A stretch of 64,000 bases of DNA from positions 496,001 to 560,000 of the forward strand of contig NZ_BCTT01000006.1 in NCBI RefSeq assembly GCF_001590905.1, read 5' to 3'. The stretch's first letter is position 1. Every line of letters begins with the position of its first letter. Below, piece by piece: positions 21,115-31,161 of this stretch. The notes under the pieces are model-generated. The model was not told the origin of the DNA, made no database searches, and saw only the letters and a list, made by a program, of their open reading frames with translations. The position numbers and the translations under genes were made by a program. Source of the stretch: Serratia grimesii NBRC 13537 (GTDB lineage Bacteria; Pseudomonadota; Gammaproteobacteria; Enterobacterales; Enterobacteriaceae).

Positions 21115-22263
21115 TCAGCTTTGCGACGCTTTTTGCGGAATATAGATATTGGCCACCACTTCACCCTGTGCTTTGACCGGTCGGCGTTGCGTGGGCGCTT
21201 CATTTTCTGCCAGGTCAAGATGTGGGAACAACAGTTCACCAACGCGGTAGGCTTCTTCCAAATGCGGGTAGCCGGACAAGATAAAGGTATCGATACCCAG
21301 ATCGGCATATTCCTGCATACGCGCCGCCACCGTCGGGCCATCACCCACCAATGCGGTACCGGCTCCGCCACGCACCAGACCAACGCCAGCCCACAGATTA
21401 GGGCTGATCTCCAGATTATCTTTCTTGCCGCCGTGCAATGCTGCCATACGTTGTTGTCCAACGGAGTCAAAGCGAGCAAAGGCCTTCTGGGCGTCGGCGA
21501 TGGTCTTCTCATCGAGATTGGCGATTAACCGATCGGCAGCCCGCCAGGCTTCTTCTGTGGTTTCACGTACGATCACATGCAGACGTATCCCAAAACGTAC
21601 CTTGCGACCTTTGGCCGCTGCTTTGGCGCGAACTTCGGCAATTTTTTCTTTTACCTGCGCTGGAGGTTCACCCCAGGTGAGGTACATTTCAACCTGTTCG
21701 GCTGCCAGATCCTGCGCAGCGGCGGAGGATCCGCCAAAATAGAGCGGTGGACGTGGCTGTTGCACCGGCGGGTACAGCAGTTTTGCGCCCTTTACCTGAA
21801 TATGTTTACCGTTAAAATCGACGGTTTCGCCTTCCAGTACCTTGCGCCAGACGTGGGTGAACTCTGCTGAGGCTTCGTAACGTTCTTCGTGATTCAGATG
21901 CAGACCTTCTGCTGCCAGCTCTTCAGGATCACCGCCGGTGACCAGGTTAAAGAGTGCCCGGCCGTTGGAGAGGCGATCCAGCGTCGCCGCCTGACGCGCC
22001 GCCAGTGTGGGTGAAATGATACCTGGGCGTAGCGCGACCAGGAACTTCAGTCGCTGGGTGACCGGAATCAGCGAGGCAGCCACCAGCCAAGAGTCCTCGC
22101 ATGAACGGCCGGTCGGGATCAATACACCGCCGAAGCCCAGTCGGTCAGCTGCTTGCGCGATTTGCTGTAAATAGCCGTAATCAACACTGCGAGCACCTTC
22201 AGTGCTGCCCAGATAGTGGCCGTCGCCATGAGTGGGTAAAAACCAGAATACGTTCAGGCTCAT
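21115..22263 (-). CDS. ssuD: FMNH2-dependent alkanesulfonate monooxygenase SsuD
   Basis: This 382-residue luciferase-like flavoenzyme is almost the same length as E. coli SsuD (381). Family marks include [16 protein letters not shown] at the N-terminus, [40 protein letters not shown] and [17 protein letters not shown]. It cleaves the C-S bond of C2-C10 alkanesulfonates with oxygen and reduced FMN to yield sulfite and an aldehyde. SsuE, encoded upstream in the same operon, supplies the FMNH2. Confidence 0.97.
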   Translation of the reverse strand: MSLNVFWFLPTHGDGHYLGSTEGARSVDYGYLQQIAQAADRLGFGGVLIPTGRSCEDSWLVAASLIPVTQRLKFLVALRPGIISPTLAARQAATLDRLSNGRALFNLVTGGDPEELAAEGLHLNHEERYEASAEFTHVWRKVLEGETVDFNGKHIQVKGAKLLYPPVQQPRPPLYFGGSSAAAQDLAAEQVEMYLTWGEPPAQVKEKIAEVRAKAAAKGRKVRFGIRLHVIVRETTEEAWRAADRLIANLDEKTIADAQKAFARFDSVGQQRMAALHGGKKDNLEISPNLWAGVGLVRGGAGTALVGDGPTVAARMQEYADLGIDTFILSGYPHLEEAYRVGELLFPHLDLAENEAPTQRRPVKAQGEVVANIYIPQKASQS

Positions 22264-22279
22264 TGTCCGTTCTCCTAAA

Positions 22280-23245
22280 TTATTGGGCGCTTGGGTGCCA
22301 GATGCGTTGAGAAATATCGACTTTCACGGGCACCAAATGATTGGCATAAAACAGGTCGGCGGTTTGCTGCTGAGCGGCAATGGTGTGCGCGTCTAAAGGT
22401 TTAATAGACGTCGGCGGACGGTGATCCAGATAAGCGGAGATCACGTTCTCTGGCAGACCCATCGCGTTTGCCAACAGTGTGACGCTTTGCGCACGATCGC
22501 TGCGGGTCAGTGCATCGGCCTGTGTCAGTACATCGAGCACTTGTTGAATGAACGGTCCGTTGGCTTCGGTATAAGGACGTACTGCAAGGTAGAAAGAGCC
22601 GGTTTGATTAAGCTCGGTACCGTCACCCAGTACCCGCACGCCACCCTGTAGCAAAGCGGCAGAATAGTAGGGATCCCAGATAGTCCAGGCATCGACATTG
22701 CCTTGTTGGAAGGCGGCACGGGCATCAGCAGGGGTCAGATAGATAGGCTGAATATCGGTGAATTTTAGCCCTGCTTTTTGCAGTGAGCGCAGCAGTAAGT
22801 TGTGGGAGCTGGAACCTTTCTGGAAAGCGACTTTACGCCCTTTCAGATCCGCGACGGTTTTGATTGGGCTGTTCTCCGGCACCAAGATCACTTCCGCCTT
22901 GGGCTTTGGTGGCTCTACACCGACATACAGCAAATCCGCCCCGGCGGCTTGGGCGAAGATAGGTGGAATATCGCCAGTGCTGCCTAAGTCGATGCTGCCC
23001 ACGTTCAGAGCTTCGAGCATTTGCGGACCTGCGGGGAATTCGATCCAACTGATTTTGGTATTAGGAAACCGTTGTTCCAGAAGCTGGTGTGACTTCGCCA
23101 ATACCAGGCTAATCGATCCTTTTTGGTAACCAATGCGGAACTGCGCCGGATCTTGCGCCCTGGCGGTATTGATCCATACCAGTGAGATAATGCCTGCCAA
23201 TGCGCTGGTACCAAGCCAGCGGCCGAGTGAAGAAAGTCGTTTCAT
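22280..23245 (-). CDS. ssuA: Aliphatic sulfonate-binding periplasmic protein SsuA
   Basis: The ATG at 23245 ([12 protein letters not shown]) follows AAGG and gives 321 residues with a signal peptide cut near ARA. An in-frame start 15 codons upstream would overlap ssuE and place charged residues before the signal, so it is rejected. The mature protein has the two-lobed binding fold ([50 protein letters not shown]). It delivers alkanesulfonates to SsuCB. It lies 16 bases upstream of ssuD. Confidence 0.93.
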   Translation of the reverse strand: MKRLSSLGRWLGTSALAGIISLVWINTARAQDPAQFRIGYQKGSISLVLAKSHQLLEQRFPNTKISWIEFPAGPQMLEALNVGSIDLGSTGDIPPIFAQAAGADLLYVGVEPPKPKAEVILVPENSPIKTVADLKGRKVAFQKGSSSHNLLLRSLQKAGLKFTDIQPIYLTPADARAAFQQGNVDAWTIWDPYYSAALLQGGVRVLGDGTELNQTGSFYLAVRPYTEANGPFIQQVLDVLTQADALTRSDRAQSVTLLANAMGLPENVISAYLDHRPPTSIKPLDAHTIAAQQQTADLFYANHLVPVKVDISQRIWHPSAQ

Positions 23246-23270
23246 CCTTATTTCCTTATATGCGGTTCTT

Positions 23271-23849
23271 TCAGGCCGTTTGGCGGGCAAGCAGCGCCGG
23301 GGAGATCTTTACCCTTGGCGGTTTACGGCGACCGAGGGCCAGATAAAAGCTTTCCAAGGCTTCTTCCAACCGGGCTGCCATATTTTCGGACAGCGTAACT
23401 TCTTCACCGCTAAGCACCACCTGGCTGTCATCGGCAAACACCCCGTGCAACACCTCCTGTGCTTTCAGCGCGGCCAGCACTGGTTTCAAGGCGTAATCCA
23501 CTGCCAACATATGGCCAATGGATCCGCCAGTGGCCAGCGGCAGCACCACCTTATGGTCTAGTGCGCGCTCGGGCAGCAGATCCAACAAGGTTTTCAAGGC
23601 TCCGGAGAATGACGCTTTATACACTGGCGTAGAAACCAGCAAGCCGTCGGCTTGCGCCAGTTGTTCAGTAAAGGCTTTGATCGCGGGGCTATTAAAGTTG
23701 GCATACAGCAAATCTTCGGCATCAAAGTCGTGCAGGGTGTAGGCAATCACTTCCACGCCTTGCTGTTGCAACCAACGTTGACTCAGGGAAAGCAGTGCAG
23801 CTGATCGTGAAGGGATGCGAGGACTGCCGGCCAGTGATATAACGCGCAT
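23271..23849 (-). CDS. ssuE: NAD(P)H-dependent FMN reductase SsuE
   Basis: The ATG at 23849 has GGAG five bases upstream and gives [20 protein letters not shown], 192 residues; a GTG two codons earlier overlaps the ribosome site. The flavodoxin-like fold shows the SPRxPSRS phosphate loop, [21 protein letters not shown] and the GVFADDSQV stretch known from SsuE. It supplies reduced FMN to SsuD. As first gene of ssuEADCB it follows the operon promoter, which should answer to CysB/Cbl as in E. coli; I could not place those sites. Confidence 0.95.
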   Translation of the reverse strand: MRVISLAGSPRIPSRSAALLSLSQRWLQQQGVEVIAYTLHDFDAEDLLYANFNSPAIKAFTEQLAQADGLLVSTPVYKASFSGALKTLLDLLPERALDHKVVLPLATGGSIGHMLAVDYALKPVLAALKAQEVLHGVFADDSQVVLSGEEVTLSENMAARLEEALESFYLALGRRKPPRVKISPALLARQTA

Positions 23850-23998
23850 TACCACTCCTTATAACTAAAAGTTAGGTTTAATGAGTAAATTGTCGAGAAG
23901 TGTTTTAAACGTATCAGCAAAGGGGCGCGTTACTTAAATCTCATTTTTTGATTTTGATATGCGTAAATGCGGATTGGCGGTGGTTTAAACCTTGGCGA

Positions 23999-24093
23999 GG
24001 GGAAACGGTTGCGTAAAAAACACTTTTTTTGCTTTTAATCAATTCCAATTGGCCTGGGGATACCGGATAATACGCCCCCGGTTTGCAACCGGG
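23999..24093 (+). promoter_or_regulatory. pyrD promoter, PurR-like site and leader hairpin
   Basis: A PurR-like site (GGGGAAACGGTTGCGT, 23999-24014) fits about 9 of 11 fixed consensus positions. TTCCAA (24043-24048), 17 bases and GATAAT (24066-24071) form the promoter. Initiation should fall in the C run at 24075-24079. CCCGGTT (24077-24083), loop TGC, AACCGGG (24087-24093) is a perfect hairpin just before the ribosome site GGAGAG. In E. coli pyrD and pyrC, choice of the start base by CTP level decides whether such a hairpin forms and blocks translation. Confidence 0.7.
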
Positions 24094-24108
24094 AAATCAG
24101 GAGAGTAC

Positions 24109-25119
24109 ATGTACTACCCCATCATCAGAAAAGCGTTGTTCCAGCTCGATCCCGAGCGTGCGCATGAATTGACTTTTCATCAGCTTCGCCGTGTCACCGG
24201 CACCCCGTTAGAATTCCTTATTCGTCAGGCTGTGCCGACCAAGCCGGTAAGCTGCATGGGGCTCTCTTTTAAAAACCCATTGGGTTTGGCTGCCGGTCTG
24301 GATAAAGACGGTGAATGTATCGATGCGTTTGGTGCCATGGGTTTTGGCTTTGTCGAAGTCGGCACTGTGACGCCGCGCCCGCAGGCAGGTAATGATAAGC
24401 CGCGTCTGTTCCGTATTGTGGAAGCGGAAGGCCTGATCAACCGTATGGGCTTTAATAACCGGGGTGTAGATAACCTGGTTGAAAACGTTAAGAAATCTCA
24501 TTTCGGCGGTATTCTTGGGATTAATATCGGCAAGAATAAAGATACCCCGGTTGAGCAAGGAAAAGACGATTATCTGATCTGCATGGATAAAGTTTATCCG
24601 TATGCCGGATATATCGCGATTAACATTTCGTCACCAAATACTCCGGGATTACGTTCTTTACAGTACGGGGAAGCGTTGGACGATCTTCTGGCCGCGATTA
24701 AAAATAAACAACAGGAATTGCATGCGCGGCATCACAAATATGTGCCTGTCGCTGTAAAGATCGCGCCGGATCTTTCTGAAGAAGAGTTGATCCAAATAGC
24801 GGACAGTTTGGTTCGCCATAATATCGATGGCGTGATCGCGACCAATACCACACTGGATCGTAAATTGATCCAGGGGCTGAATTATTGCGAACAAATGGGT
24901 GGTCTAAGTGGTCGCCCGCTACAGGCGAGTAGCACCGACGTGATCCGCCGTCTGTCACTTGAGCTGCAAGGGCGTTTGCCAATTATTGGTGTTGGCGGAA
25001 TTGATTCCCTGATGGCGGCGCGTGAAAAAATGGCAGCCGGGGCTTCCTTGGTACAAATTTATTCCGGATTTATCTTCAAAGGTCCGCGCCTGATTAAAGA
25101 TATCGTTAACTACATCTAA
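24109..25119 (+). CDS. pyrD: Dihydroorotate dehydrogenase (quinone), class 2
   Basis: The ATG at 24109 ([21 protein letters not shown]) has AGGAGAG upstream and gives 336 residues, the E. coli length; an in-frame start 39 codons earlier lies in the promoter and is rejected. The N-terminal helical domain inserts in the inner membrane face. The FMN barrel shows [25 protein letters not shown] and [11 protein letters not shown] (catalytic Ser of class 2 enzymes), with GVGGIDS and [10 protein letters not shown] near the end. It oxidises dihydroorotate to orotate in pyrimidine synthesis and passes electrons to quinone. Confidence 0.97.
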   Translation: MYYPIIRKALFQLDPERAHELTFHQLRRVTGTPLEFLIRQAVPTKPVSCMGLSFKNPLGLAAGLDKDGECIDAFGAMGFGFVEVGTVTPRPQAGNDKPRLFRIVEAEGLINRMGFNNRGVDNLVENVKKSHFGGILGINIGKNKDTPVEQGKDDYLICMDKVYPYAGYIAINISSPNTPGLRSLQYGEALDDLLAAIKNKQQELHARHHKYVPVAVKIAPDLSEEELIQIADSLVRHNIDGVIATNTTLDRKLIQGLNYCEQMGGLSGRPLQASSTDVIRRLSLELQGRLPIIGVGGIDSLMAAREKMAAGASLVQIYSGFIFKGPRLIKDIVNYI

Positions 25120-25233
25120 TATTTTTCCTTTCATTTTCGGCCGGGGGTTTATTTCTTCTCCCGGCTCGTCTATATTTTGTCCACTAGCATAAATATCGTT
25201 CGCGGAATTATCCGATGTTTAAGCGACTTTAGT

Positions 25234-25252
25234 GGTGATAAAATCACCTTTT
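25234..25252 (+). terminator. Possible terminator or operator after pyrD
   Basis: GGTGAT, AAA, ATCACC is a perfect 6-bp stem followed by TTTT. It is 115 bases past the pyrD stop and about 45 bases before zapC, so it could end the pyrD message or be an operator for zapC. A second, weaker hairpin (GCCGGG and CCCGGC, 25140-25165) lies nearer pyrD but has no T run. Confidence 0.4.
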
Positions 25253-25294
25253 AGGGTAAATACAGCGTGGCATGGGCAGCGAGAAGGATAAGAG

Positions 25295-25843
25295 ATGAAG
25301 ATAAAACCTGACGATAATTGGCGTTGGTATTTTGACGCTGAACATGATCGGCTAATGCTGGATTTAGCAAATGGTATGATCTTTCGTTCGCGTTTCCCTG
25401 CCAAAATGTTAACGCCGGATGCGTTCGATGAATGCTCTTTCTGTGTCGATGACGCGGCGCTTTATTTTAATTATGAAGAGCAGTGCAAACAGATAAAGCT
25501 GAGTCACGAGCAACGTGCTGAGCTGGTATTAAATGCCTTGGTGGCTTATCGATTCTTGAAACCGCTAATGCCGAAAAGCTGGCATTTTTCTCAGCAACAT
25601 TATCCGTTACAGCCAAAGAATGGTGAACTGGCGGCAGTGAAGGTGATGGAAAGCGGGGTTGAAGCCCGTTTGCTGGTGGTGGAAGCCGGCGATAACGCTA
25701 GCCTTTGTCTGCTTGCGCAAAATCAGCTGTCAGTCGCTGGCCGTACCATGGTGTTGGGTGATGCAATCAAAGTGATGCACGATCGCCTTAAACCCTGTGC
25801 GCAAGATGAAGCTTCCGTTCCGGCTTACGACAGGGCAATGTAA
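25295..25843 (+). CDS. zapC: Cell division protein ZapC
   Basis: This 182-residue protein (E. coli ZapC about 180) begins [28 protein letters not shown], typical of the family. ZapC is a cytosolic protein that binds FtsZ, promotes bundling of its filaments and joins the Z-ring early. It lies between pyrD and the convergent ycbX, which ends six bases away, as in E. coli. No catalytic motif is expected. Confidence 0.95.
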   Translation: MKIKPDDNWRWYFDAEHDRLMLDLANGMIFRSRFPAKMLTPDAFDECSFCVDDAALYFNYEEQCKQIKLSHEQRAELVLNALVAYRFLKPLMPKSWHFSQQHYPLQPKNGELAAVKVMESGVEARLLVVEAGDNASLCLLAQNQLSVAGRTMVLGDAIKVMHDRLKPCAQDEASVPAYDRAM

Positions 25844-25849
25844 GGCTAA

Positions 25850-26953
25850 TTACGCCAAGGTTAAATCACTTTTTGGAATACAGCTGCAGGAGAGGATGGT
25901 GCCATTGTTGGCTACCGCACTTTTCTTCAGCGGCGCCACTTCGCCACTGACCAATGTCATGCGACAACTCCCGCAAATCCCCGCACGGCACGAATAAGGC
26001 ACGCGGAGCCCTTGTTGTTCTAACTGCTCAAGCAAGATCTGCTGATTATTACCGGTAAACACCGTTCCTGCGTATTCAATAGTGACGCTATGCGCGCTGT
26101 CTTGTGGTGCCTGTACGCTTTCAACGACTTTACCCGCGCCATAGGGGCGTGCCGGTTTAGTGGATAAGACTTCCACCGTATCGCCAACGCGGATAATGCC
26201 ACTGTTGCGCGCCACCATATTTTGGCCAAAATCGATATCGCCGTTGTCAGCAGTGCGGAATTTCTGCAGGGTGCTGAGTGGTTCACCGCTCGGATGCTTA
26301 CGCCCGCGTTCAATACTCACGGTAGTCAGCACGCAACGGCTGCAAGGTTTCACCAGATCAAACATCACGTCACCGACGCGGATCACCTGCCAGCCATCTT
26401 CTGCCCACGCACTGGCACCTGTCACCACCAGATTGGGACGGAATTGCTCCAGCTTGATACTGCCGGGACAGCGTTGTTGTAAGTCGTTGAATGACGCTTC
26501 GTTAATCAGCAGATACGGGTAACCATCGGCGAAAGACAGGGGGATTTCAGGGAGTTTTTTAACGCGACGGGTGGGTTCTGGGCCGAGCCAGCGCAGCTGC
26601 ACGTCACGCTGGAAATAGCCACTTAGCCAGCTGTTAATTGGCTGCGGTGCAATCAGCGCGGTGAAATGGTTTCCCCAGACTTCAGTGGGTTGCGCCTCGG
26701 GGGCGAAATCATTGAAGCGAATGGCAGCGCTTTCGCCGTCCGGCGCGGTGAGGAATAAACCGTCAGCCAATAGCGCTGGAGTGAACAGTACCATTTGCGG
26801 ATATTGGCGCGCGGTAATAAAGGTGCCATCCGGTTCGGTGATCATAAAGGTGCGATCAAACGCCAATCCACTACTGGAAACCTGAGCGTGAGAAAGCTGC
26901 AAACCCCGGAGCGATTTCACCGGATGAACGTAAAGTTTGGAAAGCGTAATCAC
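25850..26953 (-). CDS. ycbX: YcbX, MOSC and 2Fe-2S domain protein
   Basis: This 367-residue protein has an N-terminal MOSC beta-barrel domain ([11 protein letters not shown]), a MOSC domain to about residue 265, including [14 protein letters not shown] with the cysteine expected to bind the molybdenum cofactor, and a plant-type ferredoxin domain at the C-terminus with CRAGICGSC followed by LSCSC. In E. coli YcbX takes part in detoxifying N-hydroxylated base analogues such as 6-hydroxylaminopurine, using the molybdenum cofactor. It is convergent with zapC and divergent from rlmL. Confidence 0.94.
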   Translation of the reverse strand: MITLSKLYVHPVKSLRGLQLSHAQVSSSGLAFDRTFMITEPDGTFITARQYPQMVLFTPALLADGLFLTAPDGESAAIRFNDFAPEAQPTEVWGNHFTALIAPQPINSWLSGYFQRDVQLRWLGPEPTRRVKKLPEIPLSFADGYPYLLINEASFNDLQQRCPGSIKLEQFRPNLVVTGASAWAEDGWQVIRVGDVMFDLVKPCSRCVLTTVSIERGRKHPSGEPLSTLQKFRTADNGDIDFGQNMVARNSGIIRVGDTVEVLSTKPARPYGAGKVVESVQAPQDSAHSVTIEYAGTVFTGNNQQILLEQLEQQGLRVPYSCRAGICGSCRMTLVSGEVAPLKKSAVANNGTILSCSCIPKSDLTLA

Positions 26954-26994
26954 CCTTATCCCCGTGCGATAATGAAATAGAAGGGAGCAACTTT

Positions 26995-27022
26995 ATGACA
27001 AGCGGTCTGGATTAGCTATAAT
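26995..27022 (+). promoter_or_regulatory. rlmL promoter
   Basis: ATGACA (26995-27000), a 16-base spacer and a consensus TATAAT (27017-27022) lie 35 bases upstream of the rlmL start. The -10 match is perfect. Confidence 0.7.
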
Positions 27023-27056
27023 GCGCAACAATTTTCTTTTTGGTGATAAGTACGAT

Positions 27057-29177
27057 ATGAACTCTCTGTTTGCCAGCACGGCGCGTGGACTGGAAGAACT
27101 GTTAAAAAGCGAACTCGAAGCGCTGGGCGCTCACGCCTGTAAAGTCGTACAGGGTGGGGTACATTTTCAGGGTGACGATCGTCTTCTGTACCAAAGCTTG
27201 CTGTGGAGCCGTCTGGCCTCACGTATTTTGCTGCCACTGAATGAATTTCGTGTGCACAGCGACCTGGATTTGTATCTGGGTGTGCAGGCGATCGACTGGA
27301 CGAACATCTTTGGCGTGGATAAAACCTTCGCCGTTCACTTCAGTGGCGTTAACGAAGAGATTCGCAACAGCCAATACGGCGCGTTGAAAGTCAAAGACGC
27401 CATTGTCGACAGCTTTACCCGCAAGATCGATCAGCGTCCGACAGTGGCGAAGCAGCAGCCGGACATTCGCGTTAATGTATTCCTGCAACGCGATATGGCC
27501 AGTGTTGCACTTGATTTAAGCGGTGAAGGCTTGCACCAGCGTGGCTACCGTGACTTAACCGGTCAGGCGCCGTTGAAAGAAAGTCTGGCGGCAGCGATTG
27601 TGCAGCGTTCAGGTTGGCAGTTGGGTACGCCGATGGTTGATCCAATGTGTGGTTCAGGCACGCTATTGATCGAAGCCGCGATGATTGCTTCCGATCGTGC
27701 ACCAGGCCTGCATCGTCAGCATTGGGGCTTTACCGCCTGGAATGGTCATAATGCCGATCTGTGGCGTGAAGTGATCACCGAAGCACAGGTGCGTGCACGT
27801 CGCGGCTTGCAGGAAACCACTTCGCGTTTCTTTGGTTCCGACATTGATCGCCGGGTGATTGAAATGGCTCGTGGCAACGCCCGTCGTGCCGGCGTTGCCG
27901 AACTGATCACCTTTAACGTCAACGACGTTAGTAAGCTGACTAACCCGCTGCCGGAAGGCCCGACGGGGACAGTGGTCAGTAACCCGCCGTACGGCGAGCG
28001 TCTGGAAAGTGAACCCGCGCTGATTGCTTTGCATAACATGCTGGGCCGTATCATGAAGAGCGCTTTCGGTGGCTGGCAACTGTCGCTGTTCAGCGCATCA
28101 CCCGAGCTACTGAGCTGCTTACAGTTACGTGCGGAACGCCAGTTTAAGGCCAAAAATGGCCCGTTGGACTGTGTGCAGAAAAATTACCAACTGGCGGAAA
28201 ACCCGCAGGGTGCCGGTGGCGTGCAGGTAGCGGAAGATTTTGCCAACCGCCTGCGTAAAAACCTGAAGAAGCTCGACAAGTGGGCTAAGCAACAAGGCAT
28301 CGAATGCTACCGCTTGTATGATGCTGACCTGCCTGACTATAACGTGGCTGTGGATCGTTACGGTAGCAAGATCGTGGTGCAGGAGTATGCGCCGCCAAAA
28401 ACCATTGATGCGCAGAAAGCGCGTCAGCGTCTGTTTGATGTGATCAACGCCACGCTGGCAGTGCTGGAATTGCCGTCGAATCAGTTAATCCTGAAAACAC
28501 GTGAACGCCAGAAAGGCAAAAATCAGTACGAAAAGTTAGCGCAGAAGGGCGAATTCTTGCTGGTGGAAGAATTCAACGCCAAGCTGTGGGTTAACCTGAC
28601 AGACTATCTCGATACCGGTCTGTTCCTCGATCACCGTATTGCTCGTCGCATGCTGGGTGAGCTGAGTAAAGGCAAAGACTTCCTCAACCTGTTTGCTTAT
28701 ACCGGCACAGCCAGCGTGCATGCGGGTCTGGGCGGCGCGCGTAGCACCACCACGGTGGACATGTCGCGCACCTACCTGGAATGGGCAGAGAAGAACTTGC
28801 GTGTGAATGGCCTGACCGGCAAACAGCACAGATTGATCCATGCAGATTGCTTGTCATGGCTGCAAAATGCCGACGAGCAATTTGACGTGATCTTTATCGA
28901 TCCGCCAACGTTCTCCAACTCCAAGCGTATGGAGAATACTTTTGACGTTCAGCGCGATCACCTGGTGTTGATGCAAGATTTGAAACGGTTACTGCGTCGT
29001 AACGGAACCATCATGTTCTCGAACAACAAGCGCGGTTTCCAGATGGATATGGCCGGCCTGAGTGCGTTGGGTCTGGAGGCGAAAGAAATCACTGCCCAGA
29101 CACAGTCGCAGGACTTTGCCCGTAACCGTCAAATTCATAACTGCTGGCTGGTTACCCATGCCGGCGAAGGAAAATAA
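27057..29177 (+). CDS. rlmL: 23S rRNA methyltransferase RlmKL (m2G2445 and m7G2069)
   Basis: The ATG at 27057 ([20 protein letters not shown]) gives 706 residues, close to E. coli RlmL (702); an in-frame ATG 12 codons upstream lies inside the -10 box and is rejected. A THUMP domain covers about 45-155. The first methyltransferase domain carries NPPYGERL near residue 308 and the second [11 protein letters not shown] near 612, so both activities of the fused enzyme are present. It modifies G2445 and G2069 of 23S rRNA. uup starts five bases after its stop. Confidence 0.96.
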   Translation: MNSLFASTARGLEELLKSELEALGAHACKVVQGGVHFQGDDRLLYQSLLWSRLASRILLPLNEFRVHSDLDLYLGVQAIDWTNIFGVDKTFAVHFSGVNEEIRNSQYGALKVKDAIVDSFTRKIDQRPTVAKQQPDIRVNVFLQRDMASVALDLSGEGLHQRGYRDLTGQAPLKESLAAAIVQRSGWQLGTPMVDPMCGSGTLLIEAAMIASDRAPGLHRQHWGFTAWNGHNADLWREVITEAQVRARRGLQETTSRFFGSDIDRRVIEMARGNARRAGVAELITFNVNDVSKLTNPLPEGPTGTVVSNPPYGERLESEPALIALHNMLGRIMKSAFGGWQLSLFSASPELLSCLQLRAERQFKAKNGPLDCVQKNYQLAENPQGAGGVQVAEDFANRLRKNLKKLDKWAKQQGIECYRLYDADLPDYNVAVDRYGSKIVVQEYAPPKTIDAQKARQRLFDVINATLAVLELPSNQLILKTRERQKGKNQYEKLAQKGEFLLVEEFNAKLWVNLTDYLDTGLFLDHRIARRMLGELSKGKDFLNLFAYTGTASVHAGLGGARSTTTVDMSRTYLEWAEKNLRVNGLTGKQHRLIHADCLSWLQNADEQFDVIFIDPPTFSNSKRMENTFDVQRDHLVLMQDLKRLLRRNGTIMFSNNKRGFQMDMAGLSALGLEAKEITAQTQSQDFARNRQIHNCWLVTHAGEGK

Positions 29178-29182
29178 TTACT

Positions 29183-31087
29183 ATGTCGTTAATTAGCATG
29201 TCCGGTGCCTGGTTGTCCTTCAGCGATGCACCCCTTTTAGACAACACCGAAATTCATATTGAAGACAACGAACGCGTTTGTCTTGTTGGGCGTAACGGCG
29301 CCGGTAAGTCCACGCTGTTGAAGATCCTCGGTAAAGAAATCCCGCTGGATGACGGCCGTGTGATATACGAGCAAGATCTGATTGTGGCGCGTCTACAACA
29401 GGATCCACCGCGCAATATCGGCGGCACAGTCTTCGACTTTGTGGCGGAAGGCGTGGCTGAGCAGGCAGAACATCTGAAGGCGTATCATGCGATCTCGCAT
29501 TTGGTAGAAACCGATCCAAGTGAGAAAAACCTGACGCGCATGGCGCAGATTATGGAAATCCTTGATCACCAGGGATTGTGGCAGCTCGACAGCCGTATCA
29601 GCGAAGTGCTGTTGCAGTTGGGCCTGAACGGCGATGCAGAACTTTCCTCGCTCTCTGGCGGCTGGCTGCGTAAAGCGGCGCTGGGCCGTGCGCTGGTGAG
29701 CTCCCCACGCGTACTGTTGCTCGACGAACCGACGAACCACCTGGATATTTCAACCATCGATTGGCTGGAAGGATTCCTGAAAGAATTCCAGGGCAGTATC
29801 GTGTTCATTTCTCACGACCGTTCCTTTATCCGTAACATGGCAACGCGTATTGTCGATCTCGATCGCGGTAAGTTGGTCTCCTGGCCGGGTAACTATGACC
29901 TGTACCTGCTGAGCAAAGAAGAAGCGTTGCGTGTGGAAGAATTACAAAACGCTGAATTCGACCGTAAGCTGGCACAGGAAGAAGTGTGGATCCGTCAGGG
30001 CATCAAAGCGCGCCGAACCCGTAACGAAGGCCGAGTACGTGCGCTGAAGGCATTACGTAATGAGCGCTCGGAACGCCGTGAAGTCATGGGCACTGCCAAA
30101 ATGCAGGTGGAAGAGGCTGTACGCTCTGGCAAAATCGTGTTTGAAATGGAAAACGTTAACTATCAGGTTGGCGGTAAAGTGCTGGTGCGTGATTTCTCCG
30201 CCCAGGTACAGCGTGGTGACAAAATTGCGTTAGTCGGCCCAAATGGCTGTGGTAAAACGACGCTGCTGAAACTGATGCTCGGCCAGTTGAAAGCCGATAG
30301 CGGTCGCGTGCATTGCGGGACCAAGCTGGAAGTGGCTTACTTCGACCAACACCGTGCCGATCTGGATCCAGAGCGCACGGTGATGGACAACCTGGCAGAA
30401 GGCAAGCAGGAAGTGATGGTCAACGGCCGTTCCCGCCACGTACTGGGTTACCTACAGGACTTCCTGTTCCACCCGAAACGTGCGATGACGCCGGTGAAAG
30501 CCTTGTCAGGTGGTGAGCGTAACCGTTTGTTGCTGGCTAAGCTGTTCCTGAAGCCAAGTAATTTATTGATCCTCGATGAACCGACCAACGACCTTGACGT
30601 TGAAACGCTGGAATTGCTGGAAGAGCTGATCGACGGTTATCAAGGTACCGTGATGTTGGTGAGCCACGATCGTCAATTCGTTGATAACTCCGTGACCGAG
30701 TGCTGGATCTTTGAAGGCAACGGTGTGATCAGCACCTTTGTCGGTGGTTACTACGACGCGCACCATCAACGTGCGACGGCAAAACCGATCCGTCAGGTAG
30801 CGGCCGATCAGAACAAGCCTGTGGCGGAAAAAAAGGCTGAACAGTCGAAGAAACCTGCAGCTAAACTGAGCTATAACTTGTTACGTGAGCTGGAACAGTT
30901 ACCGCAGCGCCTCGAACAGCTGGAAACGGAAATTACAGCGTTGCAGGCGCAAATGAATGATGCGGATTTCTTCACGCGTCCTCACAGTGAAACACAGCAG
31001 GTACTGACGGCACTGGCCGCAGCCGAAGGGGCGCTGGAAGAAGCGTTTGCCCGCTGGGAAGAGTTGGAAGCGATGAAAAACGGCTAA
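29183..31087 (+). CDS. uup: ABC-F ATPase Uup
   Basis: This 634-residue protein has two ABC domains and no membrane segment. Walker A motifs are GRNGAGKST near 36 and GPNGCGKTT near 352; signatures are LSGGWLRKAALGRAL and LSGGERNRLLLAKLF; Walker B motifs are LLLDEPTNHLD and LILDEPTNDLD. The C-terminal 90 residues form the DNA-binding coiled coil typical of Uup, after a Lys-rich linker. ABC-F proteins act on ribosomes; E. coli uup mutants show more precise excision of transposons. It sits in a unit with rlmL, and a strong hairpin separates it from pqiA. Confidence 0.96.
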   Translation: MSLISMSGAWLSFSDAPLLDNTEIHIEDNERVCLVGRNGAGKSTLLKILGKEIPLDDGRVIYEQDLIVARLQQDPPRNIGGTVFDFVAEGVAEQAEHLKAYHAISHLVETDPSEKNLTRMAQIMEILDHQGLWQLDSRISEVLLQLGLNGDAELSSLSGGWLRKAALGRALVSSPRVLLLDEPTNHLDISTIDWLEGFLKEFQGSIVFISHDRSFIRNMATRIVDLDRGKLVSWPGNYDLYLLSKEEALRVEELQNAEFDRKLAQEEVWIRQGIKARRTRNEGRVRALKALRNERSERREVMGTAKMQVEEAVRSGKIVFEMENVNYQVGGKVLVRDFSAQVQRGDKIALVGPNGCGKTTLLKLMLGQLKADSGRVHCGTKLEVAYFDQHRADLDPERTVMDNLAEGKQEVMVNGRSRHVLGYLQDFLFHPKRAMTPVKALSGGERNRLLLAKLFLKPSNLLILDEPTNDLDVETLELLEELIDGYQGTVMLVSHDRQFVDNSVTECWIFEGNGVISTFVGGYYDAHHQRATAKPIRQVAADQNKPVAEKKAEQSKKPAAKLSYNLLRELEQLPQRLEQLETEITALQAQMNDADFFTRPHSETQQVLTALAAAEGALEEAFARWEELEAMKNG

Positions 31088-31095
31088 CCGTTGAT

Positions 31096-31127
31096 AATAC
31101 CGCCCGCGCGCTGCTGCGGGCGGTATT
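31096..31127 (+). repeat. Strong hairpin between uup and pqiA
   Basis: AATACCGCCCGC and GCGGGCGGTATT form a perfect 12-bp stem around an 8-base loop, nine bases past the uup stop. Only two T follow, so termination would be partial at best. It may set expression of pqiABC relative to uup or protect the upstream message. Confidence 0.6.
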
Positions 31128-31161
31128 GCCGTATCGGCGAGCAACGTTATTAAGGAGGAAT

